Assembly (NCBI GenBank): GCA_020633555.1
Contig: JACKDL010000001.1
Location: 186,001-250,000, forward strand
Source: Myxococcales bacterium
GTDB taxonomy: Bacteria > Myxococcota_A > Bradymonadia > UBA7976 > UBA1532
Length of the DNA: 64,000 nucleotides
Reading direction: 5' to 3'
Shown: piece by piece, positions 51,091 to 58,167 of the stretch
Layout: each line of letters opens with the position of its first letter
How positions within the stretch are numbered: position 1 is the stretch's first letter
The notes under the pieces: model-generated
Told to the model about the DNA's origin: nothing
The model's input: only the letters and a program-made list of their open reading frames with translations
Databases searched by the model: none
Program-made: the position numbers and the translations under genes

Positions 51091-52140
51091 ATGCGCACTC
51101 TGCTCTTGCTGTTGTGCAGCCTGATCGCCGCGGCCGCCCACGGCGCGCCCGCCAAGGTGGCCGTGCTGCCCATCGAGTCGCCCGACGACGGCACCGCGCT
51201 GCGCCTGCAGAAGGCCCTGCGCGCCGGCATCGAGGCGAACCCCCAGATCACCGACGCGGGCCCCGTGGGCATGAGCCTCGACGAGGCGCGGATGTCCTTC
51301 AGCTGCTTCGAGGGGCAGCCCGACTGCATGAGCCAGGTGGGCGAAGTGCTGCGGGTGGACCAGCTCCTCTGGGGGCGGCTGGGCCAGGTCGATGACCAGT
51401 GGGTGTTCGAGCTGCACCTGGTGGACGTGAAGGGCAAGACGGCCCTGCGCGATGGCCGGGTGGCGGGCATCGGCCCCGACCGGGTGGACGCCCTGGAGAA
51501 GGTGGCGCGGGCCTTCGCCGCCGGCGAGGCTGAGCCCGCTGTGCACCGGGTGGCGCTTACCGTGTCTGCCGAGCCCAAGGGCTCGGTCGTGCGGGTGGAC
51601 GGCCGCAAGGTGGGGCGGACGCCCCTGACCATTCAGGTGGATCCCGGCGTGCACGCGGTGGGGGTGAGCAACACCGGCTATGTGGCCGACGAGCGCATGG
51701 TGCGGGTGGATCGGGAGCCGGTGTCGGTGACCGTGGTGCTCAGCCCCGACTCGGTCGCGCAGGCGAACGCGGCCCAGGGCCCAACGAAGCAGGGGCTGTC
51801 GACCCGCACCTGGTGGGCCATCGGCCTGGGCGCGGTGGCGGCCACGGCGGGCGGTGTGGGCATCGTCATGGGCGTCGAGGCCGAGAACCTGGCCGACGAG
51901 GGGCAGCGCCTGCTCGACGAGCTGAAGCGCACCAGCGATCCGGCCCTGCGGGAGCGCCACGCCGAGACCAAGAGCGACTTCGACCGGACCAAGCTCACCA
52001 GCAACGTGTCGTGGGCGGTGGCCGGGGTGGCCGCCGGCGCGGCCATTGGCCTGCTGGTGTGGGACGTGCTGGACCCCGAGCCGAGCGCCGCCACCGTGGC
52101 GCCAACGCCCAACGGGTTCGTCTTCATCCAGCGGTTCTGA
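51091..52140 (+). CDS. PEGA-domain exported protein
   Basis: A 349-residue protein from ATG 51091 (a longer frame begins at 51028 but lacks a signal). Signal peptide residues 1-19. Residues 22-130 resemble the TolB-N-like/CsgG-like fold (AVLPIESPDDGTALRLQKALRAGIEANPQI...LLWGRLGQVDDQWVFELHLVDV). A PEGA module follows at about 148-215 (VSAEPKGSVVRVDGRKVGRTPLTIQVDPGVHAVGVSNTGYV). Two hydrophobic segments (about 236-256 and 303-326) flank a helical stretch. Such proteins are abundant in myxobacteria, and their role is unknown. No ribosome site is evident; GATAAC ends 9 nt before the ATG. Confidence 0.72.
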   Translation: MRTLLLLLCSLIAAAAHGAPAKVAVLPIESPDDGTALRLQKALRAGIEANPQITDAGPVGMSLDEARMSFSCFEGQPDCMSQVGEVLRVDQLLWGRLGQVDDQWVFELHLVDVKGKTALRDGRVAGIGPDRVDALEKVARAFAAGEAEPAVHRVALTVSAEPKGSVVRVDGRKVGRTPLTIQVDPGVHAVGVSNTGYVADERMVRVDREPVSVTVVLSPDSVAQANAAQGPTKQGLSTRTWWAIGLGAVAATAGGVGIVMGVEAENLADEGQRLLDELKRTSDPALRERHAETKSDFDRTKLTSNVSWAVAGVAAGAAIGLLVWDVLDPEPSAATVAPTPNGFVFIQRF

Positions 52141-52192
52141 GGGGGCCCTCGAGGCTGCGGGGGCTCTTGCGGCGCTGAGTCCGCACCGGCTG

Positions 52193-52208
52193 GGGCCCTG
52201 GCGGGCCC
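52193..52208. terminator. Hairpin between convergent genes
   Basis: GGGCCC (52193-52198), loop TGGC, GGGCCC (52203-52208), with outer GCAC/GTGC arms (52183-52186, 52209-52212). It lies in the 80-bp gap between convergent genes and could serve both. No T-tract. Confidence 0.4.
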
Positions 52209-52220
52209 GTGCTCACCCGA

Positions 52221-53081
52221 TCAGACGTCTTCGTCGTCAGCCCGGGCGCGCAGATCGCGCACCAGGTCGATGAGCACCATGCGACGGTCCACGTTGCTGG
52301 TGCGGGCCAGCTCGCGGCCCTTCCAGTGCAGCTCCACCATCTGACCGTCCACCCGGGTGATCTCGAGGGCGGCGGTGACGGTGAGGAAGCGCTCCAGATC
52401 CTCGCCCGAAAGGTCCACCCGCCGCGCAAGCTGGCTGCGCAGGAGCTGGGCGTTGTCCAGGCTGTCGAGCAGGCGGTTCAACTTCAGCGAGGTGAAGAGC
52501 TTGCTGGACGGCGTACGGGGCGCGGCCGCCGGCGCGCGCCGGGCGGGCGCGGCCGCCGCACGCGGGGGGGGCGCCTCATCGGCCGCCGGTGTGCGCTTGC
52601 GCGGCGTGGCCGCCGAGGCCTTCTTGGGCTCGCTGGCGCTTCGCGGGGCCGCGGGGGCCCGGGGGCGCTTGGGCCGCACGGCCTTGGCGGCCTCCTCGCG
52701 GCGCTTCGCCTTCTCGAGCACGTCCTCCAGGGTCACCCCGGGGGTGGGCTCCACGTGGCTGGCACCCTCAGCCAGATCGTCGAGCATCCGCGACAGACGC
52801 TCGTGGAAGTCGGCCTCGAGGTGCACCGCCTCGCCCCGGGTGACCACGCCCCGGCGGGCGAGATCCTTGACCAGGCCGGGGAAGGAGAGCTCCCAGAACT
52901 TCTCGGCGCCCCCGCTGAGGCCCCGGCTGACGGCGTCGCGCACATGCTCGGGGTTGCCGGGGGTGGTGGCCGCGGCCTCGACCAGCAGGCGGTCGAAGGT
53001 CTGGGTGATCCCCAAGCGGCGCCAGTGCTGGTCGTTGAGCTCAGCCAAGCGTTCGGCGGCGACGACGGGGAGGTCACTCAC
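52221..53081 (-). CDS. Hypothetical two-domain protein with Lys/Ala/Pro linker
   Basis: A 286-residue cytoplasmic protein starting at GTG 53081, with CAGGAG 8 nt upstream. Residues 1-130 are helical (ERLAELNDQHWRRLGITQTFDRLL; FWELSFPGLVKDLARRGVV). Residues about 130-195 are a low-complexity Lys/Arg/Ala/Pro linker that could bind nucleic acid or act as a tether. Residues 200-286 look like a winged-helix (LLRSQLARRVDLSGEDLERFLTVTAALEITRVDGQMVELHWKGRELAR). It follows the kinase-FGE gene by 66 bp and may belong to the same signalling cluster. The family is not recognised. Confidence 0.6.
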   Translation of the reverse strand: MSDLPVVAAERLAELNDQHWRRLGITQTFDRLLVEAAATTPGNPEHVRDAVSRGLSGGAEKFWELSFPGLVKDLARRGVVTRGEAVHLEADFHERLSRMLDDLAEGASHVEPTPGVTLEDVLEKAKRREEAAKAVRPKRPRAPAAPRSASEPKKASAATPRKRTPAADEAPPPRAAAAPARRAPAAAPRTPSSKLFTSLKLNRLLDSLDNAQLLRSQLARRVDLSGEDLERFLTVTAALEITRVDGQMVELHWKGRELARTSNVDRRMVLIDLVRDLRARADDEDV

Positions 53082-53147
53082 GGGGGGGCTCCTGAGGGGT
53101 CAATGGGCGAAAAGGTCGGGGGAGTCTGCCAGCTTCCCTGCGGGCAC

Positions 53148-55700
53148 TCAACCGTGCCGAAGCTCTCGCACAAGGCGGAAGCCCAGGTCGAGGGCGCGGG
53201 TCTCGGGCGGGGGCAGCTCGCGCCGCCACAGGGGGTGGCCCTGGTCGCCCGCGCCGCGGAAGGAGCCCCCGCGCACCACCGCCTGCGGGGCCTCGCCGGG
53301 GTTCTGCCGCAGCGTCCATTCGCGCACGCCGCCCGACAGATCTGCCACGCCATAAGGGCTGACGTCGGCCGGCGCGAAGCCGATGGGGGGCGGCCACGGG
53401 CCCGGCACGTTCAGCGCGGTGGCAGCGAAGGTGGGGGAGAAGCGATCGCCCCAGGGGTGGCGGCGCCCGTCCGTGCCGCGCCCGGCCTTCTCCCACTCGG
53501 CCTCGGTGGGCAGGCGGACCGTGGCGCCGACGCGGGTGGCCGCCCACATGGAGTAGGCCTGCGCGTCGAGCACGCGGACGCCGGTGACCGGGGCGTCCAT
53601 GGGCCACACGCCGCCGCGGTGGGGATCGGCCGGGGGCCGCCAGTGGCCGCCTTCCAGCCGCCACAGAGGACCGACGCCGGGGAGCTGCGGTACCCGCTGG
53701 TGGGCCTCGTCGGGCGACAGGGTGTCCAGCCACATGCCGTACTCGGCCACCGTGACCGGGTACCGGCCGATGAGGAAGTCGCTCAGGGCCTGCTCGCCGG
53801 CCGGCACCGAGCGGTCCTCGGGATCGCCGAAGACAAAGGTGCCGGCAGGGATGTGGACCCAGCCCTGCCCCACCGTGCCCTCGGGCAGGAGGCGCAGGCG
53901 CAGGCGCGTGTCGCGGCCGGGGTCGACGGCCACGGCGGCGCTCAGCACCTCGTAGCCCTCGGCGTGGGCCTGCAGCAGGTAGGGGCCGGCCTTCAGGCGC
54001 GTGAGGCTGACGGGCGCGCGCCCGAGGGCCCTTGGTTCGCCCGGGATGAGCCGGCCGGCCTCCTCGACCAACGGGTAGAGGACCACCTCGCCCACGGGGT
54101 GCAGCTCGACGTGCACGCCGCCTTCGCCGGCCACCAGGCGCTCGTGGCGGTCGTCGCCGTGCTGGGCGATGAGCCGGCGGTAGTAGTCCACCTTGGGCAG
54201 GTCCCGGCGCAGCAGCGACAGGTCGTGGCGGGCCATGAGCACGTCGCAGAGCATGCGCCGGGGCTCCTCGGCGTCGGGCGCCAGCGCGGCGGCCTGGGTC
54301 AGGCTGTGCACCGCGCGGGCCAAGGTGTCGGCCATCTGCGCGCGGGCCAGGTCCAGCTTACGCTCGGCGTCCCAGTCGGGGTTGCCGAGCCCGCGGCTGG
54401 CGGCCTCGCGGGCCTCTTGCAGGGTGTGGCGCTCGATGGCCACGTCCTCCTGCAGGCTCTGGTGCTTCGCCAAGGCCGCGATGGCCTCGAACATCAGCGG
54501 CTCGTGATCGGTGGCGGGCCCGTCGCCGCCGCCTGCGCCGGTGTCGAGCCACGCCGAGATGGCGTCGGCCAGGCTGCGGGCGTTGGGGTAGCGGTCTTCG
54601 GGGCGGCGGGCCAGGCAGCGCATGCCGATGGCCTCGAGGGCCGGCGGGATGTCCTGCTCGGGCGCCCGCTCGCGCATGGGCTCCACCGTCTCGCGCAGGA
54701 CCCGGTGCACGATCTCGCGGTTGCTCTTGCCCGAGAAGGGCGGCCGCAGCGTGAGCAGGTGGTAGAGGATGGCGCCCAGCCCGTAGACGTCGGTGCGCTC
54801 GTCCACCTGGTCGATGAGCCCCATGGCCTGCTCGGGGGCCATGTAGGCCGGGGTGCCGATGATCTGCCCGTGCACCGTGCGCCAGCGATCAGTGACCGAG
54901 CGCGTGGAGCGGGTCTCGCCGCCCACGATCTTGCACAGGCCCCAGTCGAGCAGCACCACCTCGCCGAAGTCGCCGATCATCACGTTCGACGGCTTCAGGT
55001 CGCGGTGCACCACCCCGCGGGCGTGGGCAAACCCCACCGCCAGGCAGAGCTGCTGGAAAGCCCGCAGCATGCGCAGGCCGCCAAAGCGGCGCCGCGCGTC
55101 GAGATCACCGCCGCGGAGCTTGGCGATGATCTGCTTGAGGCTGCGCCCCTCGACCCGGCGCATGACGAAGGCCACCTGGTCGCGCAGCCGGCCCAGCTCG
55201 TACACCGGCATGATGGCCTGGTGCTGGAGCTGCCCGGTGACCTGGGCCTCTTCGAGGAAGCGGATGCGATCGAGATCGCGGGCGGCCGTCTTGCGCAGCA
55301 CCTTGATGGCCACGGGCCGGCCCAGGTGCAGGTCCCAGGCCGCCAGGATACGCCCCATGGCCCCGCGGGCGATCTCGCCTTGCAGCTCGTAGCGCGGCGT
55401 GATGTCGAGCAGGCGCGAGACCAGATCGTCCACCGACGGGCCGCCCTCGTCGGGCGGGGGCCCCGCCGACTCGTCTCGCTCGTCCTCCAGGGCCTCGGCC
55501 ACGGTGCGATCCTCGGGCTCGGGCTGGGCCAGGAAGTCGGCCAGCGCCTGCGCGTCGTCCTCCTCGACACCGTAGTCCTGCAGGATGGCGGTGGTGGCCC
55601 GCGGGCTGCCTTCGAGCTCGGCGGTGAGGCGTGCGACCGTGTCTTCGCTCAGATCCTGGCGCTCACGGAGGCGCTCGATGAGGTCGCGGATGCGGGGCAT
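53148..55700 (-). CDS. Ser/Thr protein kinase with C-terminal FGE/SUMF1-like domain
   Basis: An 850-residue kinase. Residues 103-385 form the PknB-like domain: G-loop GEIARGAMG (108-116), ATP Lys133, catalytic HRDLKPSN (232-239, D234), DWG in place of DFG (252-254) and APE (288-290). A helical TPR-like region (410-520) and a PEGA-like module (about 528-605) follow. Residues 613-848 match the formylglycine-generating-enzyme fold (PAGTFVFGD, RLPTEAEWEKAGRG, HPWGD, VVRGGSF, LGFRLV) but contain no Cys, so it cannot be an active FGly oxidase and is probably a ligand- or substrate-binding module. TTGGGC-N18-TAGAGT ends 6 nt before the ATG, suggesting a leaderless transcript. Confidence 0.9.
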   Translation of the reverse strand: MPRIRDLIERLRERQDLSEDTVARLTAELEGSPRATTAILQDYGVEEDDAQALADFLAQPEPEDRTVAEALEDERDESAGPPPDEGGPSVDDLVSRLLDITPRYELQGEIARGAMGRILAAWDLHLGRPVAIKVLRKTAARDLDRIRFLEEAQVTGQLQHQAIMPVYELGRLRDQVAFVMRRVEGRSLKQIIAKLRGGDLDARRRFGGLRMLRAFQQLCLAVGFAHARGVVHRDLKPSNVMIGDFGEVVLLDWGLCKIVGGETRSTRSVTDRWRTVHGQIIGTPAYMAPEQAMGLIDQVDERTDVYGLGAILYHLLTLRPPFSGKSNREIVHRVLRETVEPMRERAPEQDIPPALEAIGMRCLARRPEDRYPNARSLADAISAWLDTGAGGGDGPATDHEPLMFEAIAALAKHQSLQEDVAIERHTLQEAREAASRGLGNPDWDAERKLDLARAQMADTLARAVHSLTQAAALAPDAEEPRRMLCDVLMARHDLSLLRRDLPKVDYYRRLIAQHGDDRHERLVAGEGGVHVELHPVGEVVLYPLVEEAGRLIPGEPRALGRAPVSLTRLKAGPYLLQAHAEGYEVLSAAVAVDPGRDTRLRLRLLPEGTVGQGWVHIPAGTFVFGDPEDRSVPAGEQALSDFLIGRYPVTVAEYGMWLDTLSPDEAHQRVPQLPGVGPLWRLEGGHWRPPADPHRGGVWPMDAPVTGVRVLDAQAYSMWAATRVGATVRLPTEAEWEKAGRGTDGRRHPWGDRFSPTFAATALNVPGPWPPPIGFAPADVSPYGVADLSGGVREWTLRQNPGEAPQAVVRGGSFRGAGDQGHPLWRRELPPPETRALDLGFRLVRELRHG

Positions 55701-55706
55701 GGGGGG

Positions 55707-55736
55707 ACTCTAGCCCACTGGACGGCGCGCGCCCAA
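55707..55736 (-). promoter_or_regulatory. Candidate leaderless promoter of the kinase-FGE gene
   Basis: Minus strand: TTGGGC (55736-55731), 18 nt, TAGAGT (55712-55707), then six C residues and the ATG. No ribosome site can fit between. Inference from spacing only. Confidence 0.35.
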
Positions 55737-55739
55737 CAC

Positions 55740-56729
55740 CTACCAGCGCAGGGTCTCCGCGGACCGCGGGCTGCGAGGGAATCGGGCCCTCAGCCGCTCG
55801 CCGGCGGCGCGGGCCGCTTCGATCTGGCCGGCCCGGTGCAGGGCCTCGCCCCGACGGAACAGGAACTCCTCGGCGTGCACGCCCTCGGGGTGGGCGGCCA
55901 GCGCCGACGCCCAGAAGTCGGCCTGCACGGACGCCGGGGCCTCGACCAGCCGGCGACCCGCCCGCAGGCGCAGGTTCTCGGCGGCCAGCGGATCGGCGGT
56001 GGCGCGGGCCACCTGCCCCCAGAGCCATGCGGCCTGGGACCAGTCCGCGCGGGCCTCGGCGCGGGCCGCGCCTGCCGAGGTGGCCGGCTCGAGGATCACC
56101 GACTGCCCGGCCGGCACCAGCCGCTCGGGTCGGCCGTCACGGGGGGTGACCTGGACGAGCCCCTCGGTGACCTGCACGGTGGTGGCCCCGTCGTCCCCGT
56201 CGGCCACGGTGAAGACCGTGCCCCGGACGGCCACATCCGCCAGCGGCGTCTGCACCACGTAGTAGCCCTGGCCGTCCTTCGGCAGCGGCGGCACGGTGCT
56301 GCGGACCGCCGCGTGGCGCACGGCCAGCCGGGTGCGGTGGGGCCGTGCCTCGAGCACCTGCACCGGGCCGCCGATGGGCTCGATGCGGGCGTCCCCGGGC
56401 AGGGTGGTGGGGGTCTGCACCGAGCCGGGCGGCAGCGACGGCGCCGCGGCCACAGGGGCGGGATCCACCGCCACCGCAGGCGCGCCGCCGCCGCGGGCCA
56501 GCCACAGCGCGCCCCCGACCCCCACAAAAATGACGGCCGCCGCCGCCAGCCACAGCGCGGGCCCACGCGCGGCCTCCGGGGGCGCCGCCAGGTCGGTCTG
56601 GATCTGCGCCCACAGGGCGTCGGCCCGGTCGGCGTCCAGGTGCTGGGCGCGGTACGCGCGCCGGGCGGACGAGAACAGCTCGGAGACGGTGGGGTCGGTG
56701 GGCTCGGGGCCCTGGGCATGGCGGTCCAT
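55740..56729 (-). CDS. FecR-family anti-sigma/regulatory membrane protein
   Basis: A 329-residue single-pass protein. The cytoplasmic N-terminus (1-60) has the short helical stretch expected to bind a sigma factor. Transmembrane residues are about 60-80 (WLAAAAVIFVGVGGALWLA). The periplasmic FecR domain is at about 105-215, with DVAVRGTVFTVADGDDGATTVQVTEGLVQV, the core of the family. A helical TPR-like tail (220-329) follows. It begins immediately after the ECF sigma stop with no gap, the classic sigma/anti-sigma arrangement. No TonB-dependent receptor is present in the window, so the signal may differ from the Fec system. Confidence 0.86.
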   Translation of the reverse strand: MDRHAQGPEPTDPTVSELFSSARRAYRAQHLDADRADALWAQIQTDLAAPPEAARGPALWLAAAAVIFVGVGGALWLARGGGAPAVAVDPAPVAAAPSLPPGSVQTPTTLPGDARIEPIGGPVQVLEARPHRTRLAVRHAAVRSTVPPLPKDGQGYYVVQTPLADVAVRGTVFTVADGDDGATTVQVTEGLVQVTPRDGRPERLVPAGQSVILEPATSAGAARAEARADWSQAAWLWGQVARATADPLAAENLRLRAGRRLVEAPASVQADFWASALAAHPEGVHAEEFLFRRGEALHRAGQIEAARAAGERLRARFPRSPRSAETLRW

Positions 56730-57329
56730 TCAGCCCTCCTCTCCGGGCAGGCGCACGCCTTGGGCCTCTGCCGCCTGGATCACCGCCTTGCGGGCCCGCG
56801 AGAGCCGCGTGAGGACGGTGGACCGGGGGCACTGCAGCACCTCGGCGATCTGCTGGGTGTCCAGCCCCTCGAGCTCGTGCAGAACCAGCACCGTGCGCTT
56901 GCGCTCGTCCAGGCGGTCCAGGCAGGCGCGCACAACGGCCAGCGCCTCCCGATCGGCGGCCCGGCTCTCGGGGCCCACACCCGTGGAGAGTCGGTACGAC
57001 ACCGGCTCCTCGGGCACCTCGCGGCGGCGGGTCCACCAGCGGCGGCGCTTCAGGGCGCGGTTGACGGTGATGCGATACAGCCAGGTCTTCAGGCGGGCAT
57101 GGCCGCGGAAGCGATCGATGGCGCTGAAGGCCGAGACGAAGACCTCCTGCACCACCTCTTCGGCCTCGGCGTCGCTGTGCACGAACTGGCGGCCCAGGCG
57201 GTACACCTCGCCCGCGTAGGCCCGGTAGAGCTCGCGGTAGGCCACCTGATCGCCCGCCTGCAGGCGATCGATGAGCGCCTGCTCGGGGTGCGGCCGGTCG
57301 CTCGCGGCGGTCACGGGTTCCATGGTCAT
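56730..57329 (-). CDS. ECF RNA polymerase sigma factor
   Basis: A 199-residue sigma-70 ECF protein. Region 2 is at about 22-90 (LIDRLQAGDQVAYRELYRAYAGEVYRLGRQF; EEVVQEVFVSAFSAIDRFRG; LKTWLYRITVNRALKRRR) and region 4 at about 130-190 (RACLDRLDERKRTVLVLHELEGLDTQQIAEVLQCPRSTVLTRLSRARKAV), with regions 3.0-3.2 missing as expected. The Met at 57329 is chosen; ATG 57323 two codons later is possible, and the much longer frame above is a shadow. Its partner FecR follows directly. A 7-bp-stem hairpin lies 35 bp upstream. Confidence 0.92.
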   Translation of the reverse strand: MTMEPVTAASDRPHPEQALIDRLQAGDQVAYRELYRAYAGEVYRLGRQFVHSDAEAEEVVQEVFVSAFSAIDRFRGHARLKTWLYRITVNRALKRRRWWTRRREVPEEPVSYRLSTGVGPESRAADREALAVVRACLDRLDERKRTVLVLHELEGLDTQQIAEVLQCPRSTVLTRLSRARKAVIQAAEAQGVRLPGEEG

Positions 57330-57363
57330 CGCGGTCGCGGCCACGCGCTCTCCCCGGGGCGGA

Positions 57364-57382
57364 GCACCGGCCTGTCCGGTGC
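57364..57382 (-). terminator. Hairpin between the Pro-rich exported gene and the ECF sigma gene
   Basis: GCACCGG (57364-57370), 5-nt loop, CCGGTGC (57376-57382): a perfect 7-bp stem located after the upstream gene and 35 bp before the sigma factor start. It may separate the two transcripts or act in the sigma leader. No T-tract. Confidence 0.4.
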
Positions 57383-57475
57383 ACTCCCTTGACCCCGGGC
57401 CGGGGCGCGCTGTCTCAGTTTCGATGGCCCATGGTGGGCGAGGGGCGCTGCCAACGCAAAGGGCGAGGGCGGTGG

Positions 57476-58036
57476 TCAGTTGGGGGCGTCCCCCGCGCCG
57501 GGCGGGGTGGGGCTGCCCACCTGCTCCACCACGGTGGTGGGCTTCGAGGGCGCGGGTGCGGCGGGGGGCGGCGGGATGCCCGACCCCGGCGGCTCGGGGA
57601 AGCGCAGGCCCGGGCGTTCGAGCTCGTGGGCCAGATCGGCGGGCCAGGGTGGATCGGCGGTGATGGGGGGCGGGCCGGCGGGACGCTGTTTCCACGGCTC
57701 GCCGGCCTGCGACGGGCTGTCGCGCAGGAACTCGATCTGCAGCCGCAGCGCCTCGGCGAGCGCGGCCTCGGTCGCGCCGCCCGGCAGACGGAGCGGCTGC
57801 CGGATCACCCGCCCGTGGCGGGGGCGATAGAGCACGATGGCGGGCCCTTGAGGCGTCGTGTCCAGCCGGGCGTGGTCGGGGCCGTCCGGGGCCAAGGGCG
57901 CGGTGGGCCACGCGTGGGGCGGCCCCAGCGCCGCCCACGCGCGCGCCACGGCCGCGGGCGCCTCGGCGGGCGGCGGGGTCAGACGCAGGGGGGGCGCGAG
58001 GAGCCCGAGCAGGGCGCTGAGCAGCGAGACGAGCAA
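57476..58036 (-). CDS. Proline-rich exported hypothetical protein
   Basis: A 186-residue protein starting at TTG 58036, with GGAGG 4 nt upstream supporting this unusual start. Residues 1-19 form a likely signal peptide (LLSALLGLLAPPLRL). The middle (about 60-110) has a small beta region (PAIVLYRPRHGRVIRQPLRLPGG). The last 75 residues are Pro/Ala-rich. No known domain is visible. It is upstream of and co-directional with the ECF sigma gene, separated by 146 bp with a hairpin, so it may or may not be in the same regulon. Confidence 0.5.
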   Translation of the reverse strand: MLVSLLSALLGLLAPPLRLTPPPAEAPAAVARAWAALGPPHAWPTAPLAPDGPDHARLDTTPQGPAIVLYRPRHGRVIRQPLRLPGGATEAALAEALRLQIEFLRDSPSQAGEPWKQRPAGPPPITADPPWPADLAHELERPGLRFPEPPGSGIPPPPAAPAPSKPTTVVEQVGSPTPPGAGDAPN

Positions 58037-58132
58037 CCGACCTCCAGAGCAGCCGGTGGGAGCCTACCAGCCGCGCCCCCGACGCGCCCGTACGCCCTGC
58101 GCTTCCGGGCTCGCGGCCGCCGCTTGGGAGGG

Positions 58133-58161
58133 TTGCGCTTGGCCCACCGGCCCCGTAGCTT
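58133..58161 (+). promoter_or_regulatory. Candidate leaderless promoter of the deacetylase-like lipoprotein cluster
   Basis: TTGCGC (58133-58138), exactly 17 nt, TAGCTT (58156-58161), then 6 nt to the GTG at 58168. No ribosome site is present. It would drive the four-gene cluster to the end of the window. Confidence 0.4.
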
Positions 58162-58167
58162 CGCAGC

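Noticed and set aside
47206..51960. A minus-strand open frame of about 1584 codons opposite pilY1
   Set aside because: PilY1 is clearly recognisable on the plus strand; the reverse product is His/Gln/Arg-rich shadow sequence.
53148..55700. Calling the C-terminal domain an active formylglycine-generating enzyme
   Set aside because: There is no cysteine in residues 613-850, and the known activity needs an active-site Cys pair.
57329..57476. ECF autoregulatory promoter (GAAACT box) upstream of the sigma gene
   Set aside because: A GAAACT sequence is present, but no -10-like element occurs at the 16-17 nt spacing these promoters need.
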